This document shows, piece after piece, positions 54,482 through 63,466 of a stretch of 64,000 nt of DNA (its first letter is position 1; each line of letters starts with the position of its first letter). The position numbers were made by a program, and so were the translations under genes. The stretch is from Bradyrhizobium cosmicum (GTDB taxonomy: Bacteria > Pseudomonadota > Alphaproteobacteria > Rhizobiales > Xanthobacteraceae). The stretch lies in NCBI RefSeq assembly GCF_007290395.2, contig NZ_CP041656.2:4898001-4962000 (forward strand), read 5' to 3'. A model generated the notes under the pieces. It was not told where the DNA came from and made no database searches. It was given only the letters and a program-made list of their open reading frames with translations.

Positions 54482-55554
54482 GACGCCCTTACCCCAAAGC
54501 GATAGACGGTGTGATGGCGATAGACCCCGCCGGGATCGAGCCGCGGGCTTGGAAAATCCGGCCGGTTTGGCGCGTTTGGCCAGATGTGCGGCTCCAGGCA
54601 CATCGCGTCCGACTGCCGGATCAGCTTGCCGCCCTTCCCCGAGATCGTGCCGTCGAGATAGTTGCCGGAATAGACCTGCAGGCCGGGCTGATCGGTGAAG
54701 AGCTCCATGATGCGCCCCGAGCACGGCGCCTCCAGCCGCGCCGCGAATGCGAGCTTGCCGTCGCGCCCGAGACAATAGGTGTGGTCGTAACCCTTGCCGT
54801 GACGCAATTGCTGATCGCTCTCGCGGATGCGCTCGCCGACGGGGTGCGCATCGCGGAAATCGAACGGCGTGCCGGCGACCGCGCGCGGCGGCTCCGGCAA
54901 CGGGATCGCGGTGGGGTCAATGGCGAGGAAATGATCGGCGGCGACTGTCAGCTTGTGGTCGAGAATGGGCGCGCCGGACGTAGCGCCTTCCAGATTGAAG
55001 AAGCTGTGATTGGTCAGGTTGACGATGGTCGAGCGATCCGTTCGCGCCTCCATGATGAGCGAGAGTTCGGTCGCGCCGGTGATGCGGTAGGTCAGGCGCA
55101 CATCGAGCCGGCCTGGATAATTCTCCTCGCCATGCGGGCTGACATAGGTGAGCGTCACCGCCGGCTCGGTACCGTCGTCGACCCCGGCAATCTCCCAGAG
55201 CTTACGGTCAAAACCGTCCAGCCCCCCATGCAGCGCATTCGGGCCGTTGTTGACGGGAAGCTGAAACGTCTCACCGTCCAGCGAGAACTGTCCCTTGGCA
55301 ATACGGTTAGCGTAGCGGCCGACGGTAGCGCCCAGAAACTTTCGTTCGGCGAGATATCCGGCAAATGCATCATGGCCGAGCACGACGTCGTCGCAGTTTC
55401 CATTGGCGTCCGGCGCGATCAGGGCCTGCAGCACCGCGCCATGGGTGATGATGCGGACTTCGAAGCCGCCCTCCCCGCGCAGCACGATGCGCTCGACCTT
55501 GCGGCCGTCAGACAGCGTCCCGAAGATGTCTTTCTCTATTTTTGCGCCAGCCAT
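54478..55554 (-). CDS. galM: Aldose 1-epimerase GalM
   Basis: 358 residues. NLTNHSFFNL with its catalytic His, the second His in KGYDHTYCL, and the C-terminal CLEPHIWPNAPNRPDFPSPRLDPGGVY with its Glu region identify GalM. It interconverts sugar anomers and so supplies the beta form for oxidation. It starts 2 bases after the dehydrogenase stop. Confidence 0.92.
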   Translation of the reverse strand: MAGAKIEKDIFGTLSDGRKVERIVLRGEGGFEVRIITHGAVLQALIAPDANGNCDDVVLGHDAFAGYLAERKFLGATVGRYANRIAKGQFSLDGETFQLPVNNGPNALHGGLDGFDRKLWEIAGVDDGTEPAVTLTYVSPHGEENYPGRLDVRLTYRITGATELSLIMEARTDRSTIVNLTNHSFFNLEGATSGAPILDHKLTVAADHFLAIDPTAIPLPEPPRAVAGTPFDFRDAHPVGERIRESDQQLRHGKGYDHTYCLGRDGKLAFAARLEAPCSGRIMELFTDQPGLQVYSGNYLDGTISGKGGKLIRQSDAMCLEPHIWPNAPNRPDFPSPRLDPGGVYRHHTVYRFGVRAS

Positions 55555-55556
55555 AT

Positions 55557-56489
55557 TCAGTCCACAAACGGTTCAACGATCGTGCGCTTGCCGAGCAGGA
55601 AGGCGTCGGCGACGAGACGCAGCGGGGCGAGATCGACATCGCTCTCGCCTGATGCCGCCAGTTTGACGAAGCGGGCGTACAATTCGCGATATTCCTGATC
55701 GGGCGCCTCGGCAATGGCCTTGCCGTCAACGGCCATCCGCCGGCCGCCGCCTGACAACGTCATTTGGCCCTGATCGGTTTCCGCGACGATATCCCAGCTC
55801 TGCGGCCCGGTCTGGCGGAAATCGAACTCGGCGGAGACAGGCAGGCCGCCGATGTCGGTCAGCGTCAGGTTCGCGGCGATCGGCGCCTGGCAATTGGCGG
55901 GAAAGGCAAGCTCCGCCGCGGTGACAAACACTGGCCTCGGCAGGATGCGGGTCAGGATCGATAGCGCATTGATGCCGGGATCAAATACGCCAAGCCCGCC
56001 CGGCTCCCAGATCCAGGCCTGCCCGGGATGCCAGACACGGACATCTTCCTTCCAGTTGATGTGCACGGATTTGATCCGGCGCGTCGCCAGCCATTCGCGC
56101 GCCGGTTCGACCGCCGGGGCGCAGCGCGAATGCCAGGTCGCAAACAGCGTGTGCTTGGCCTCCGCCGCCATCGCGATCAGCGGATCGAGCTCGGCGACCC
56201 CGGTGCCTGGCGGCTTCTCCAGCATGACATGCTTGCCGGCGGCGAGCGCCGCGGCGGCCTGGGCGCGGCGCACCTGCGGCGGCGTGCAGAGCGAGACAGC
56301 GTCGATCGGCGGTCCCTTCTCCAGCAAATCCTCGATGGTGGCGAAATGCAGCAGGTCCGGCAGCGAGGCGTTGCGGCTCGCCACGGCCGCGAGCCTCGCG
56401 CCCGGTGTCGCGGCGATCGCACCCACATGCTGGTCCCGCGCGATCTTGCCGAAGCCGACGATGGCGATGCGAAGCTCTGTCACGCTCAT
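55557..56489 (-). CDS. L-arabinose / D-galactose 1-dehydrogenase (Gfo/Idh/MocA family)
   Basis: 310 residues. Rossmann motif VGFGKIARDQH at the N-terminus, EKPPG with the catalytic Lys near residue 92, and WKEDVRVWHPGQAWIWEPGG followed by GVFDPGINALSI. From memory these strings, and the ending DVDLAPLRLVADAFLLGKR, closely match the Azospirillum L-arabinose 1-dehydrogenase and related D-galactose dehydrogenases. It oxidises the aldose to its lactone with NAD(P)+. Which sugar is preferred cannot be read from the sequence. Start codon overlaps the regulator's stop. Confidence 0.85.
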   Translation of the reverse strand: MSVTELRIAIVGFGKIARDQHVGAIAATPGARLAAVASRNASLPDLLHFATIEDLLEKGPPIDAVSLCTPPQVRRAQAAAALAAGKHVMLEKPPGTGVAELDPLIAMAAEAKHTLFATWHSRCAPAVEPAREWLATRRIKSVHINWKEDVRVWHPGQAWIWEPGGLGVFDPGINALSILTRILPRPVFVTAAELAFPANCQAPIAANLTLTDIGGLPVSAEFDFRQTGPQSWDIVAETDQGQMTLSGGGRRMAVDGKAIAEAPDQEYRELYARFVKLAASGESDVDLAPLRLVADAFLLGKRTIVEPFVD

Positions 56490-57256
56490 TCTCCAGTATC
56501 CGCTGACGGAAACGCCTCGGCCGGGGGAGTCTCCATCACCGTGCCCTCGTGACGGCGCATGCCGTTGTGAATGACGTAGACCATCGCCTCCGACGCCGTT
56601 TCGGCATCGCCGGCCGCAATGGCATCGACGATCTTCTGATGCCAGAGCAGCACGGTGTCGCGGTCCTCTGTCTCGACCGGTGCACTGAGCAGGAACGAGG
56701 CGCGCAGCGCGGCCTCGATGACATGCCCGATCGAGCGCATGAACAAATTGCCGGAGGCCCTCGCCACGGCAACATGCAGCGCAAGATCGGCATCGGCGAA
56801 GCCGACGGAGTCGGAGGCTTCGCGCCGCATCCGTTCCATGCTGCGGTGCAGCTCCGCGAGATCCGCGTCCGACCGATGCGCCGCTGCGAGCGCGGCCGCG
56901 CGCGGCTCGACCGCGAGACGGATCTCGGCGAGGTCGTTGAGGAAGCGCTTGTCGATGCCCGCATCCAGATGCCAGGCCAGCACATCGGCATCGAACATGT
57001 TCCAGGCCGTGCGCTCGCGCACGACGGTGCCGACCCGCGCCTTGGTGGTGAGCAGGCCTTTGGCGACCAGCGTCTTCACGCTCTCACGCAGCACCGGTCG
57101 CGACACGCCGAACATCGCGATCATCTCGGCATCGCCCGGCAGCCGCATCCCCTCCGCGTAGCGGCCGGCGATGATGTCGATGCCGATCGAGCGGGCGACT
57201 TCCGCGTGGTTGGAATGGGCCCGCCGCGTCGGGATGACGACGATGCGCGAGGTCAT
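56486..57256 (-). CDS. FadR-subfamily GntR transcriptional regulator
   Basis: 256 residues from ATG 57256 (ATGA overlap with the permease stop). N-terminal winged helix: VARSIGIDIIAGRYAEGMRLPGDAEMIAMFGVSRPVLRESVKTLVAKGLL. C-terminal FCD domain with metal/ligand residues in DLAEIRLAVEP, DLALHVAVARASGN and WHQKIVDAIAAGD. Embedded in the aldose operon, so it is probably its regulator; a matching palindrome lies before the first gene of the operon. Confidence 0.88.
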   Translation of the reverse strand: MTSRIVVIPTRRAHSNHAEVARSIGIDIIAGRYAEGMRLPGDAEMIAMFGVSRPVLRESVKTLVAKGLLTTKARVGTVVRERTAWNMFDADVLAWHLDAGIDKRFLNDLAEIRLAVEPRAAALAAAHRSDADLAELHRSMERMRREASDSVGFADADLALHVAVARASGNLFMRSIGHVIEAALRASFLLSAPVETEDRDTVLLWHQKIVDAIAAGDAETASEAMVYVIHNGMRRHEGTVMETPPAEAFPSADTGE

Positions 57257-58233
57257 GAGGCTGCCCCCGCGCGCATGGCGACAGGCCGGCGCGCAAGCGC
57301 GACCAACCCCTGCTGCAGGGCGATGAAGGCGAAAAGTAGCATGCCGGTCGCGATCTTGGTCCACCAGCTCGACAGCGTCCCGTCGAAATTGATGTAGGTC
57401 TGGATCAGGCCCTGAATCAGCACGCCGAGAAATGTGCCGATTACCGATCCCTGCCCGCCCGCGAGCAGCGTGCCGCCGATCACGACGGCGGCGATGGTGT
57501 CGAGCTCGACGCCGACGGCCGATAGGGAATAGCCCGCGCTGGTGTAGAACGAGAAGACGATGCCGGCGATCCCCGCGAGCAGACTCGACAGCATGTAGAT
57601 CTTTACCGTCATCGCGCCGACGGCGACGCCCATCAGGCTTGCGGTGGTTCGGCTGCCGCCGATCGCGTAGACGTTGGCGCCGAACCGCGTGAGCTTCAGC
57701 AGCAAGGCGCCTCCGATCACGACAATGAGCATGATCATGGCAATTGCCGTCAGCCGCCCGCCCCCGGGCACGCGCAGTGCGAAGTCCGACACGGTGGAAT
57801 AGACCGGTGCGGTGATCGGCACCGATTCCGTCGAGAGCAGGAAGCTTGCGCCACGCGCCAGGAACATCCCGGCGAGTGTTACGATGAAAGGCGGCAGATC
57901 GAAGACATGGATGATGGCGCCCATCGCCGCCCCGAAAGCGGCCGATAGCGCGAGGATGGCGACGAAGGCGACCAGCGGCGGCACGCCCCAACGCTCGATC
58001 GCCAGCGCGACGAAAACGGTGGTAAAGCCGATCACCGAGCCGACCGAGAGGTCAATGCCGCCGGAGATGATTACGAAGGTCATCCCCGTCGCCACGATGC
58101 CGAGGAACGCGTTGTCGGTGAGGAGATTGCCGACCACGCGGGTGGAGGCGATGTTGGGGAATTGCACGGCGCAGAGTGCAAAGCCCGCAACGAGTACGAT
58201 CGCCGTGATCAGGACAGGCGGCAGGCCTTTCAT
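57253..58233 (-). CDS. Sugar ABC transporter permease (YjfF type)
   Basis: 326 residues from ATG 58233; the longer open frame overlaps the neighbouring permease. BPD_transp_2 family with ISGGIDLSVGSVIGF and LPPFIVTLAGMFLARGASFLL. It is the second of two permeases of a galactofuranose-type (YtfQRT-YjfF) transporter. Translationally coupled on both sides. Confidence 0.87.
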   Translation of the reverse strand: MKGLPPVLITAIVLVAGFALCAVQFPNIASTRVVGNLLTDNAFLGIVATGMTFVIISGGIDLSVGSVIGFTTVFVALAIERWGVPPLVAFVAILALSAAFGAAMGAIIHVFDLPPFIVTLAGMFLARGASFLLSTESVPITAPVYSTVSDFALRVPGGGRLTAIAMIMLIVVIGGALLLKLTRFGANVYAIGGSRTTASLMGVAVGAMTVKIYMLSSLLAGIAGIVFSFYTSAGYSLSAVGVELDTIAAVVIGGTLLAGGQGSVIGTFLGVLIQGLIQTYINFDGTLSSWWTKIATGMLLFAFIALQQGLVALARRPVAMRAGAAS

Positions 58234-59222
58234 GCTTTCGTCCCCCGCAACCGCATGGCCATACCGGCAAGCCCTGAGAATTTCGGCGATTGCAATAGCA
58301 GCACCGCGAGCACCACCCCTGCCTTGACCAGCAGGTTGAATTCCGGTGGATAGCCCGACAGCAGGATTCCGGTATTCATGGTCTGGATGATCAGCGCCCC
58401 AAATACCGCGAGCACAAGACTGAAACGCCCGCCGAACAGCGAGGTGCCGCCGATCACCACCGCGAGAATCGCGTCGAGTTCGAGCCATAGGCCGGCATTG
58501 TTGGCATCGGCGCCCATGATGTCCGCGGCCGCGATTACGCCGGCAAGCGCGGCGCAGACGCCGCTCCAGACATAGACGGCCAGGATCATAGCCCGCGTGC
58601 CGACGCCGGCAAGCTCGCTCGCCCGCGCATTGCCGCCGGTCGCCTCGATCAGGAGCCCGAGCGCGGAGCCGCGCACCACCGCGCCGGTAAGGATCAGCAT
58701 GCCGAGTGCGATCGCGACCGGCACCGGCAAACCGAGGATAGCGCCGTTACCGAGCCAGACCAGGTCCGGCGAGGAGAAAGTCACAATCCGTCCTTCGGTG
58801 ATGAGCTGCGCGATGCCTCGCCCCGCCACCATCAGGATCAGCGTCGCCACAATCGGCTGCATGCCGAGCACGGCGACAAGAAAGCCGTTCCACAATCCGC
58901 ACATCAAGCCGGCACCAAGCGCGGCCGCCAGCACGATCGGAAGCCCATGACTGTCAGCGAGGCTCGCCGCGATCGCGCCAGAGATGGCCATGATTGCACC
59001 GACCGAGAGGTCGATCCCGCGCGTTGCGATCACCAGCACCATGCCGAGCGAAAGTAGGGCCACCGGCGTGCCGCGGTTGAGCACGTCGATCAAGCTGCCG
59101 AACAGGCGGCCGTCCTGGAGGCGCAGGTCGAAGAACTGCGGCGACACGATGCGATCGACCGCCAGGATGACGATTAGTGCAAGGATCTGGGCAAGGCCGC
59201 GGCGCGGCAACAGCGCTGTCAT
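58230..59222 (-). CDS. Sugar ABC transporter permease (YtfT type)
   Basis: 330 residues, BPD_transp_2 family with ATRGIDLSVGAIMAISGAIAA and MQPIVATLILMVAGRGIAQLI. Overlaps both neighbours by 4 bases. The two-permease arrangement is the feature that distinguishes the YtfQRT-YjfF system from ribose- or ChvE-type systems. Confidence 0.87.
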   Translation of the reverse strand: MTALLPRRGLAQILALIVILAVDRIVSPQFFDLRLQDGRLFGSLIDVLNRGTPVALLSLGMVLVIATRGIDLSVGAIMAISGAIAASLADSHGLPIVLAAALGAGLMCGLWNGFLVAVLGMQPIVATLILMVAGRGIAQLITEGRIVTFSSPDLVWLGNGAILGLPVPVAIALGMLILTGAVVRGSALGLLIEATGGNARASELAGVGTRAMILAVYVWSGVCAALAGVIAAADIMGADANNAGLWLELDAILAVVIGGTSLFGGRFSLVLAVFGALIIQTMNTGILLSGYPPEFNLLVKAGVVLAVLLLQSPKFSGLAGMAMRLRGTKA

Positions 59223-60763
59223 GCCCGCCCCTCACGCGCTGCCGCACCGCCGTCGGCCGCAATGGCCGCGAGAATGTTGGTAACGTCGATCGCCTCGCCC
59301 GCGAGTTCCTCGACATGCGCGCGGTCGCGCAGCACCACGATCCGATCCGAATACGTCACGATCTCGTCAAGCTCGGACGAAATCACGAGCAGTGCCAGCC
59401 CGTCGTCGCAGAGCTCGCGGATCAGGCGGATGATCTCGGCATGCGCGCCGACGTCGATGCCGCGGGTTGGCTCGTCCAGCACCAGCAGCCGAGGCGATGT
59501 CGCGAGCCATCGCGCCAGCAGCACCTTTTGCTGGTTGCCGCCGGAGAGCAGGCCCACGGGGCGTTCGGGATCGGGCGGGCGGATGTCGAGCATCCTGACG
59601 TAACGCCGCGCGATCTCGTCCTGCTCGCGGCGCGCCAGCGGGCGATGCAGGCCGCGCTTGGCCTGAAGCGCCAGAACGATGTTCTCGCGCACACTGAGCT
59701 CGGCGACGATACCTTCGGTCTTGCGCTCCTCCGGGCAATAGCCAAAGCCGTGGCGCACACCATCGCGCGGCGATTGAAGCCGCACCGGGGTGCCCTCCAT
59801 CCTCGCCTGCCCGCCATCGGTGCGCTCGGCACCGAACACCAGCCGCGCCGTCTCGGTGCGGCCCGAGCCGAGCAGGCCGGCGAGGCCGACGACCTCGCCA
59901 TGGCGCAGTTCGAGATTGAACGGCGTGACATAGCCGACCTTGCCGTAATTCTCAAAGCTCGCGCAGACATCGCGCGCATGATGTTTTCGCGTCGCCGCCC
60001 GCGTGCTGGTGGTCTCTGCCAGCTCGCGGCCGAGCATCATGCGGATCAAGTCGAGCCGCGGCAGCGAGGCGGTCTCTCGCTCGCCGACCAGGCGGCCGTT
60101 GCGCAAGACCGTGATGCGGTCGGAGATCTCATAGACCTGGTCGAGGAAATGGCTGACGAAGACGATGCCGATTCCGCGCCCCGCAAGCTGGCGCATGATG
60201 CCGAAGAGGATCTCGACCTCATGACGGTCAAGGCTCGCGGTCGGCTCGTCCAGAATCAGCACGCGCGCAGAGAGATCGACGGCGCGGGCGATTGCGGTGA
60301 CGTGCTGGATGGCCACCGAATAGTTGCCGAGCGGCGCTGCGACGTCGATGTCGAGGCCGAAGTCCGCGAGCAGCGCCTTGGCGCGGCGGCGCATCTCTCC
60401 TTCGCGGACGATGCCAAAACGCATCGGCTGCCGGTCGAGGAACAGGTTCTGCGCCACCGACAGGTTCGGCAGCAGGTTGACCTCCTGATAGACGGTGGCG
60501 ATGCCGGCCTTGAGCGCGGCCTTGGCCGAGCGCGGCGCGACTTCATCGCCACCGAGGCGGACAATGCCGGCATCGCGCGGGAAGACGCCGGTGATGACCT
60601 TAATCAGCGTGGACTTGCCGGCCCCGTTCTCGCCGAGCAGCGCATGAATTTCGCCCGCGCGAAGCGTGAAGTCGACCTCCTGCAACGCACGCACCGCGCC
60701 AAAACTCTTGCTGATCCCGCGCACCTCCAGCAGTGAAGCAACAGGATCGGAGCTGGTCTCCAT
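59219..60763 (-). CDS. Sugar ABC transporter ATP-binding protein (YtfR type)
   Basis: 514 residues with two ABC domains: GENGAGKSTLIKVITG and LILDEPTASLDRHEV in the first, LLGSGRTETARLVFG, LLSGGNQQKVLLARWL and LVLDEPTRGIDVGAHAEI in the second. Sugar-type double ATPase. Lies 118 bases after the receptor gene. Confidence 0.9.
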   Translation of the reverse strand: METSSDPVASLLEVRGISKSFGAVRALQEVDFTLRAGEIHALLGENGAGKSTLIKVITGVFPRDAGIVRLGGDEVAPRSAKAALKAGIATVYQEVNLLPNLSVAQNLFLDRQPMRFGIVREGEMRRRAKALLADFGLDIDVAAPLGNYSVAIQHVTAIARAVDLSARVLILDEPTASLDRHEVEILFGIMRQLAGRGIGIVFVSHFLDQVYEISDRITVLRNGRLVGERETASLPRLDLIRMMLGRELAETTSTRAATRKHHARDVCASFENYGKVGYVTPFNLELRHGEVVGLAGLLGSGRTETARLVFGAERTDGGQARMEGTPVRLQSPRDGVRHGFGYCPEERKTEGIVAELSVRENIVLALQAKRGLHRPLARREQDEIARRYVRMLDIRPPDPERPVGLLSGGNQQKVLLARWLATSPRLLVLDEPTRGIDVGAHAEIIRLIRELCDDGLALLVISSELDEIVTYSDRIVVLRDRAHVEELAGEAIDVTNILAAIAADGGAAAREGRA

Positions 60764-60813
60764 GGCAAATTCACTCCCACCGGCGCCCGCTTCGTCATGC
60801 GAGCACCCAGCCT

Positions 60814-60829
60814 AGCCGCTCTTACGGCT
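60814..60829 (-). promoter_or_regulatory. Small hairpin between the YtfQ-like and YtfR-like genes
   Basis: AGCCG (60814-60818) pairs with CGGCT (60825-60829) in the 118-base gap after the receptor gene; a CCGGA/TCCGG pair lies closer to the receptor stop. The stems are weak compared with those at 40281 and 52418. Confidence 0.3.
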
Positions 60830-60881
60830 GTTTCGAAGAGAGGCTCCGGACCGCAGCAGGCGATCCGGCGCGGCACCCGCC

Positions 60882-61847
60882 TCAGTAACCGAGGCCCTTC
60901 TTGCTGTCGTAGATCTTCTGAGGATCGTCGGCCGCAGTATAGAGCTTGGATTCGGTCTGGATCCACTTCGGCGGAACGGTTCCCTTGCCCTTGAAGGCCG
61001 CGATCGCATCGAGCGCAGGGCCGGCCATGTTCGGCGTCAGCTCGACGGTCGCATTTGCCTCCCCGGCGGCCATCGCCTTGAAGATGTCGGGGACGGCATC
61101 GATCGAGACGGTCAGTATCTCCTTGCCAGGCTTGAGCCCGGCTTCCTTCATCGCCTGGATCGCACCGACCATCATGTCGTCGTTGTGCGCGTAGACGGCG
61201 CAGATCGACTTACCGCCGCCTTCGGCCTTGATGAAGCTCTCCATCACTTCCTTGCCCTTGGCGCGGGTGAAGTCGCCGGTCTGGCTGCGCACCACTTTCA
61301 GGTTCGCATGCTTGGCGATGGCGGTATCAAAGCCCTTCTTGCGATTAGCGGCGACGCTGGCGCCGACCGTTCCCTGCAATTCGACGATGTTGCAGGCCTT
61401 GGCGCCGACGGTCTTGGCCAGCCAGTCGCCGGCGACCTCGCCCTCGTGCACGCTGTCGGATGTGACGGCGGTGAGATAGAGCTCTTTGCCGGAGGGATCG
61501 ATGTCGCGGTCGAGCAACACGACCGGAATCTTGGCCTCCTTGGCTTCCTTCAGCACCGAGTCCCACCCGGTCGAGACGACGGGCGCGAGGAAAATCGCAT
61601 CGACGTTCTGCGCGATGAAGGACCGGATCGCCTTGATCTGGTTCTCCTGCTTCTGCTGAGCATCGGCGATCTTGAGATTGACCCTGCGCTTGGCGGCTTC
61701 CTGCTTGGAGACGGAAGTCTCGGCCGCGCGCCAGCCTGATTCCGATCCGATCTGCGAGAAGCCGATGGTGAGCTCGGCGGCGTTCGCCGGCAGCGCGAGC
61801 AGCAACGCGGCGGTGGCGCTGGCCGCAAAGAGGGCTTTGAGGGTCAT
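60882..61847 (-). CDS. Sugar ABC transporter substrate-binding protein (YtfQ type)
   Basis: 321 residues from ATG 61847; 28 extra codons upstream do not look coding. Signal peptide ends ANAAE. Peripla_BP_4 body: IGFSQIGSESGWRAAETSVSKQEAAKR at the N-terminus is characteristic of the galactofuranose-binding YtfQ group, followed by AIFLAPVVSTGWDSVLKEAKEAKIPVVLLDRDI. First gene of the long aldose operon. Ligand probably galactose or arabinose in furanose form. Confidence 0.88.
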   Translation of the reverse strand: MTLKALFAASATAALLLALPANAAELTIGFSQIGSESGWRAAETSVSKQEAAKRRVNLKIADAQQKQENQIKAIRSFIAQNVDAIFLAPVVSTGWDSVLKEAKEAKIPVVLLDRDIDPSGKELYLTAVTSDSVHEGEVAGDWLAKTVGAKACNIVELQGTVGASVAANRKKGFDTAIAKHANLKVVRSQTGDFTRAKGKEVMESFIKAEGGGKSICAVYAHNDDMMVGAIQAMKEAGLKPGKEILTVSIDAVPDIFKAMAAGEANATVELTPNMAGPALDAIAAFKGKGTVPPKWIQTESKLYTAADDPQKIYDSKKGLGY

Positions 61848-61956
61848 CGAGCGTGTCTCCCAAGTGTTTATCTCGGGCGCCAGTTGGTAGCATGGCACCC
61901 CGAAGGCGCCCTTTTGGGCGGCGGAAGGCACTATTTCACGGAAGATGAGTTCCGAC

Positions 61957-61975
61957 TAGTCATATTATTTGACTA
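61957..61975. promoter_or_regulatory. Candidate FadR/GntR operator
   Basis: TAGTCA (61957-61962) and TGACTA (61970-61975) form a perfect inverted repeat around a seven-base AT-only spacer, about 110 bases before the receptor start. Palindrome type and AT-rich centre suit the FadR-subfamily protein encoded five genes downstream. Confidence 0.5.
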
Positions 61976-62163
61976 TTCGTTCAGAAATGTAGGTTGGGCG
62001 ATGGGTGATCAAATGACACACCCAACACGATTTTGTTCCAAGGATGCAACGAGGAGATGAAGGAAGATTGTGAGACTCGGCGAGCGTGACACCGTCATGG
62101 GCGGCGTCGCTTCCGCTCGCCTATGTCCCGGCATCCACGCGTTGCCATGCACGAAGAACGCGG

Positions 62164-62186
62164 ATGCCCGGGACAAGCCCGGGCAT
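62164..62186. repeat. Palindromic repeat / possible terminator after the XylX-like gene
   Basis: ATGCCCGGG-ACAAG-CCCGGGCAT is a perfect 9-bp hairpin inside a genus-type repeat (about 62090-62200). It lies about 29 bases after the stop of the XylX-like gene. A second weak stem, AAGCT/AGCTT with a short T-run on the minus strand, overlaps that stop codon. Confidence 0.6.
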
Positions 62187-62214
62187 GACGGCCGCACACA
62201 GAGAGGCGAAAAAG

Positions 62215-63387
62215 CTAAATCAGCTTCCGCTGCGCGAGGTTCTTCATCAGGGCGCCGATGCCGAAGGTCCAGGGCTCGCATTCGTCGCTGGTCCGCATGC
62301 GGTTGACGAGCTTGCCGAGCTGGGGCGCGGCGATCGTGACGATGTCGTCGCGCTTGTGGGTGAACCCCTGCCCCGGTGCATCACGATCCTTCACCGGCGC
62401 GAACATCGTGCCGAGGAAAAGCACAAAACCGTCGGGATATTGATGCACCTTGCCGATGGTCTGCGCGACGAGGTCGGTGGGATCGCGGCTGATCATGCTG
62501 ATCGAGGAATGGCCGTCGAGGACGAAACCATCCGCCCCCTTCACGTTCAGGCTGATGTCCAGCTTGCGCGCGTCATCAAGCGTGAAAGTGTCGTCGAACA
62601 GGCGCAGCAGCGGGCCGATCGAGCAGGAGGCGTTGTTGTCCTTGGCCTTCGACAGCAGCAGCGCCGAGCGGCCCTCGAAGTCGCGCAAATTGACGTCGTT
62701 GCCGAGCGCGCCACCGACGATCCTGCCGCGGCTCGACACGAACAGCACGAGCTCGGGCTCCGGATTGTTCCAGGTCGATTTCGGATGCAACCCGGCATCC
62801 ATGCCGGTGCCGACCGACGATAGCGTGGGGGCCTTGGTGAAGACCTCGGCATCGGGACCGATGCCGACCTCTAGATATTGGCTCCAGGCGTTCTGATCGA
62901 TCAACACCTGTTTCAGGTGCATCGCCTGGTCCGAGCCCGGCTTGAGCTTCGACAGATCGTCACCGATCAGCCGCGTCACCTCTTTGCGGATCGCTTCGGC
63001 CGAGGCCGGATTGCCCTTCGCGCGTTCTTCGATGACGCGCTCCAGCATCGAGATGGCGAAAGTGACGCCGGCGGCCTTCAGGGTCTGGAGATCGACCGGC
63101 GCGAGCAGCCACGGCTTTGTCGGGTCGCGCAGGTCGGGCGGCGTGTTGGCGACGATCGCATCGAGATCGCCGATGCGCTCGCCCTTGGTAGCGGCAAGCG
63201 CCTTCGCCGGAGCATCCTCTTCGCAAAGCGCGCTGACGGTCGGAAACTTCGCGGTGACGTCGAACACGCCGTCGCTGCGCACGGCGACCACGGCCGGGCC
63301 GTTCGCCTGAGGCAGCCAGACACGGCCGACCAACGTTCCCCGCGTGCCGTCCTCGGGAAGAAGATCCTTGGTTGTCAGTGTCGTCAT
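62215..63387 (-). CDS. xylX: FAH-family protein, probable 2-keto-3-deoxy-pentonate dehydratase (XylX-like)
   Basis: 390 residues from ATG 63387 (GAGGA upstream). The open frame extends 95 codons further into the HEAT gene. The segments LLAPVDLQTLKAAGVTFAIS, LERVIEERAKGN, WSQYLEVGIGPDAEVFTK, GNDVNLRDFEGRSALLLSKA and YPDGFVLFLGTMFAPVKDRD agree, from memory, with Caulobacter XylX, which dehydrates 2-keto-3-deoxy-D-xylonate to alpha-ketoglutarate semialdehyde. Glu/Asp metal ligands of the FAH fold are expected in PEPELVL. It would provide the late step for the sugar acids formed by the adjacent dehydrogenase and lactonase. A hydrolase on another 2-keto acid is the alternative. Confidence 0.75.
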   Translation of the reverse strand: MTTLTTKDLLPEDGTRGTLVGRVWLPQANGPAVVAVRSDGVFDVTAKFPTVSALCEEDAPAKALAATKGERIGDLDAIVANTPPDLRDPTKPWLLAPVDLQTLKAAGVTFAISMLERVIEERAKGNPASAEAIRKEVTRLIGDDLSKLKPGSDQAMHLKQVLIDQNAWSQYLEVGIGPDAEVFTKAPTLSSVGTGMDAGLHPKSTWNNPEPELVLFVSSRGRIVGGALGNDVNLRDFEGRSALLLSKAKDNNASCSIGPLLRLFDDTFTLDDARKLDISLNVKGADGFVLDGHSSISMISRDPTDLVAQTIGKVHQYPDGFVLFLGTMFAPVKDRDAPGQGFTHKRDDIVTIAAPQLGKLVNRMRTSDECEPWTFGIGALMKNLAQRKLI

Positions 63388-63466
63388 AGCCGCGTCCTCG
63401 CTGTTTCCCGGCGAAGACCAATAAACGTCTGGCTCCGGAAGTCCAGAGCGGCGGGATGCCCGGCTT

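Larger units (their letters stand above)
61848..62214. other. 367-base intergenic control region of the aldose operon
   Basis: Holds the candidate GntR operator at 61957, the promoter of the operon (not individually definable) and, further right, a palindromic repeat following the XylX-like gene. Open frames in it (for example 62009-62281, minus) are translations of the repeat. Confidence 0.5.
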
